Under the pieces are notes generated by a model. The model worked only from the letters and a program-made list of their open reading frames with translations. It made no database searches and had not been told where the DNA came from. DNA of 7,300 nucleotides from Deinococcales bacterium (GTDB taxonomy: Bacteria > Deinococcota > Deinococci > Deinococcales > Deinococcaceae), in NCBI GenBank assembly GCA_025359705.1, contig JANYFS010000377.1:1-7300 (forward strand), in the 5' to 3' direction. The position numbers and the translations under genes are program-made. Shown here one piece after another: positions 5,823 through 7,300 of the stretch (position 1 is the first letter of the stretch; every line of letters starts with the position of its first letter).

Positions 5823-5847
5823 ACAAAAGTTTTGTGCTATTTAGCAC
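5823..5847. promoter_or_regulatory. Two adjacent dyads in the divergent intergenic region
   Basis: ACAAAAGTTTTGT (5823-5835) is a palindrome about a central G. GTGCTATTTAGCAC (5834-5847) is a second one with 6-bp arms and a TT centre; the two overlap by two bases. They lie about 50 bases upstream of the Lon-domain start and about 180 upstream of the glycosylase start. Operator sites are one reading. The second could also be a hairpin, but no T-run follows it on either strand. Confidence 0.4.
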
Positions 5848-5915
5848 CACCCAGACTCGAGCGAAAGGACAAATATCCGCAAAGGTTCTGAAGGATACAC
5901 TTCAGTGTTCTTGAT

Positions 5916-5941
5916 CCCAAATCTGAAGCCCAAATCTGAAG
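5916..5941. repeat. 13-bp tandem duplication CCCAAATCTGAAG x2 with decayed third copy
   Basis: Copies lie at 5916-5928 and 5929-5941; CCCAATACCAAATCC follows as a degenerate continuation. The stretch is intergenic and shows no gene. On the minus strand it reads as spaced TTTGGG runs, like the 5133-5150 stretch beyond the Lon-domain stop. Confidence 0.75.
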
Positions 5942-6011
5942 CCCAATACCAAATCCAAGCTCCAAGACGAATTTGAATAAAGTATTCTGCACAACTCGAG
6001 CAGTATTTTAG

Positions 6012-6023
6012 TAATATAACAAA
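6012..6023 (+). promoter_or_regulatory. Putative leaderless promoter -10 box TAATAT, 6 bases before ATG
   Basis: TAATAT (6012-6017) is followed by AACAAA and ATG 6024, with no Shine-Dalgarno. The spacing is identical to that before the 108-aa gene at 2113. No convincing -35 is seen at the normal distance. Confidence 0.6.
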
Positions 6024-7214
6024 ATGAGTATCTCGCAAAATTTACAAAATCTGAGCCGTTCAACCCTCGAGACAACCCCCAATCACACTCGAGCGCAAAT
6101 TCGCTGTGCAGCGGTGTCACAAACACTTTTTGCGTCCACCGATTTAGCAACGGCACTTGCTACATTGCGCTATGTCCAAGCCGACCCGATTCGCGCACCT
6201 GCACGGGCGCAAGATTTGATTTTGCGTCACCGTGTTGTGGGCTACCGTGCAGGCGACCTCGAGCGGCTGTACCCGACCCTCGAGATTGAGGAAGATGCGG
6301 TGCAGAACTATGGTTTTGTGACACGGGAGCTGCAAAGTTGGTTGCATCCGCGCAGCCTTTCTAGGCCGCTGCAAATCGAACGCGAAATGCCGCATCTGCT
6401 CGAGGTGGTTTTAGATTTTGTGACCCAAAACGGCCCCAGTCACCCCAAGGCGCTCGAGCGGCATTTTGGCAGAACCTCGGTGGGCAATTACTGGGGCGGT
6501 AGTTCCAATGCCAGTACTCGAGTGCTGGAGGCGTTGCATTATCGGGGTGCTTTGCGGGTGCATCACCGCGAAAAAGGAATCAAGGTTTATGAAGTATCCC
6601 AACCGCTCGAGTCTGAGTTAAGTCCGTTCGAATGCGCCCAAAAACTGCTCGAGCTGATTTTGCAGTTGCACGCACCCTTGCCTGAAAAAAGTTTGGGGCA
6701 ATTGGTTTCGCTGCTGGGTTACGGTGCGCCGCATCTGAAAAATGAACTGAAAATCGCGCTAACTCAGTTTAAAAAAAGCTGTCCTAAAGTCACCCTCGAG
6801 GGGATGACTTACTTATGGCTCGAGGGTCGAGATTTGACCGAAAATCGTGAGCAAGAACCGCTTGAGGGAGTCCGTTTTCTGGCTCCATTCGACCCTATTG
6901 TCTGGGATCGGCGGCGTTTTGAGCATCTGTTTGGTTGGGAGTACAAATTTGAAGCCTACGTTCCCGCTGCCAAACGCAAATTGGGTTACTACGCCCTTCC
7001 GCTGCTGTGGGGCGACCAAGTGATCGGCTGGGGAAATTTTAAACTCGAGGGCAAAACGCTTATTTCCCAGATCGGGTACGTAGAAAAAGCCCCCTCGAGC
7101 CGTGCTTTCAAGGATGCACTCGAGGCAGAATTGGCAGCGCTCGAGTTGTTTTTGCGCCCTCGAGCCTTAGAGAAATTGGAAGAATTGGGGCAATTAGAAG
7201 AATTGGAAGAATGA
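6024..7214 (+). CDS. YcaQ/AlkX-type winged-helix DNA glycosylase (HTH_42 family), 396 aa
   Basis: The protein matches the winged-helix family of E. coli YcaQ (AlkX), a DNA glycosylase that opens interstrand crosslinks made by alkylating agents, and of AlkZ, a self-resistance glycosylase. Seen: LRYVQADPIRAPARAQDLIL (48-67) holds Q52-A53-D54, matching the QxD active motif of the AlkX branch rather than the QxQ of AlkZ. The C-terminal hallmark runs from APFDPIVWDRRRFEHLFGW (287-305) through YVPAAKRKLGYY (312-323) to LPLLWGD (325-331). Length is near that of YcaQ (about 410). The start is ATG 6024, judged from the leaderless -10 six bases upstream. The last residues are a Leu/Glu tail made by a 9-bp repeat. 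CTCGAG occurs 16 times in the gene, 12 of them read as Leu-Glu. Enzymatic activity is inferred from family and motif. Confidence 0.88.
   Translation: MSISQNLQNLSRSTLETTPNHTRAQIRCAAVSQTLFASTDLATALATLRYVQADPIRAPARAQDLILRHRVVGYRAGDLERLYPTLEIEEDAVQNYGFVTRELQSWLHPRSLSRPLQIEREMPHLLEVVLDFVTQNGPSHPKALERHFGRTSVGNYWGGSSNASTRVLEALHYRGALRVHHREKGIKVYEVSQPLESELSPFECAQKLLELILQLHAPLPEKSLGQLVSLLGYGAPHLKNELKIALTQFKKSCPKVTLEGMTYLWLEGRDLTENREQEPLEGVRFLAPFDPIVWDRRRFEHLFGWEYKFEAYVPAAKRKLGYYALPLLWGDQVIGWGNFKLEGKTLISQIGYVEKAPSSRAFKDALEAELAALELFLRPRALEKLEELGQLEELEE
7174..7209 (+). repeat. Four tandem 9-bp units (AATTGGAAG type) at the 3' end of the glycosylase gene
   Basis: The units are AATTGGAAG, AATTGGGGC, AATTAGAAG and AATTGGAAG (7174-7209). 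They encode LEELGQLEELEE just before the stop. A further AATTGGAAC stands at 7243-7251 beyond the gene. The tail is absent from the conserved family core, so it probably grew by slippage. Confidence 0.75.
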
Positions 7215-7300
7215 GATAGTTGAAAATAGTCGAACATGGAATAATTGGAACATGCGCGAAGTCACCTTGCTTTTTCTCAGGAATGAACATTTTGTCTTGC
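7215..7300. other. Trailing intergenic stretch without recognised gene or terminator
   Basis: After the glycosylase stop there is AT-rich DNA with a 7-bp direct repeat GAACATG (7232-7238, 7248-7254). No hairpin with a T-run and no credible start of a next gene is visible before the window ends. Confidence 0.5.

Larger units (their letters stand above)
53..7164. repeat. Highly iterated palindrome CTCGAG, about 58 copies across the window
   Basis: A hand count gives 58 CTCGAG, about one per 126 bases, against about 2 expected at even composition. Many are extended to CTCGAGCG or CGCTCGAG. Copies lie in every gene, in intergenic DNA, in a terminator hairpin (3177-3182) and beside the uvrB ribosome site. 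In the glycosylase gene 12 of 16 read CTC-GAG (Leu-Glu), three CT-CGA-G (Arg) and one C-TCG-AG (Ser), so protein sequence does not fix the frame. Longer gaps lie at 484-1157, 1416-1914 and 4465-5064. Confidence 0.95.

Noticed and set aside
53..7164. CRISPR array or mobile-element ends from the repeated CTCGAG motif
   Set aside because: Spacing is irregular, the repeated core is only 6-8 bp, most copies lie inside genes, and no transposase or Cas gene is present.
7108..7290. Minus-strand frame at the right edge starting at 7290
   Set aside because: Most of it is antisense to the glycosylase C-terminus and the 9-bp repeat; its Leu/Ile/Pro repeats are the reverse reading of that repeat.
1..7300. 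tRNA, rRNA or riboswitch
   Set aside because: No tRNA cloverleaf motif, rRNA core sequence or recognised riboswitch core was seen on either strand by eye; a covariance-model search was not possible.

Overview
The window holds the start of one DNA-repair gene, a set of small envelope and unknown genes, a two-gene ABC-permease operon, a Lon-N-domain protein and a probable DNA-crosslink glycosylase. Base composition looks close to even (roughly 50-55 % G+C by eye). Four points suggest a diderm of the Deinococcus-Thermus group (Deinococcota), perhaps near Meiothermus: a UvrB sequence that reads much like Thermus/Deinococcus UvrB, an outer-membrane beta-barrel-like protein ending in Phe, start codons lying 6-8 bases behind TANNNT boxes (leaderless style), and a dense CTCGAG palindrome. 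This placement is inference; no rRNA or species marker is present.

Layout. 1-1146 (-): first 382 codons of uvrB, running off the left edge. 1147-1435: divergent intergenic region. 1436-2032 (+): Yip1-family membrane protein, closed by a strong terminator. 2113-2439 (+): small unknown protein, apparently leaderless. 2558-3133 (+): secreted beta-barrel-like protein with a strong ribosome site, closed by a second strong terminator. 3326-5055 (+): two overlapping sugar-type ABC permease genes, preceded by a threefold repeated start region. 5154-5774 (-): stand-alone Lon substrate-binding-domain protein, convergent with the permeases. 5775-6023: divergent intergenic region with two adjacent dyads. 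6024-7214 (+): YcaQ/AlkX-type winged-helix DNA glycosylase, ending in a 9-bp tandem repeat. 7215-7300: no gene seen.

Function. UvrB (nucleotide excision repair) and the YcaQ/AlkX-like protein (interstrand-crosslink glycosylase family) both deal with bulky DNA damage, but they are 5 kb apart and not co-transcribed. The permease pair lacks a binding protein and an ATPase in the window, so it must use partners encoded elsewhere. The other genes look like single transcription units.

The most striking signal is not a gene. The palindrome CTCGAG occurs about 58 times by hand count, against about 2 expected, in genes, intergenic DNA and terminator hairpins. It behaves like a highly iterated palindrome (compare cyanobacterial HIP1) or an uptake-type signal. 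The second is the triple 14-bp Shine-Dalgarno/ATG array before the first permease, which places a start site in each of the three reading frames.
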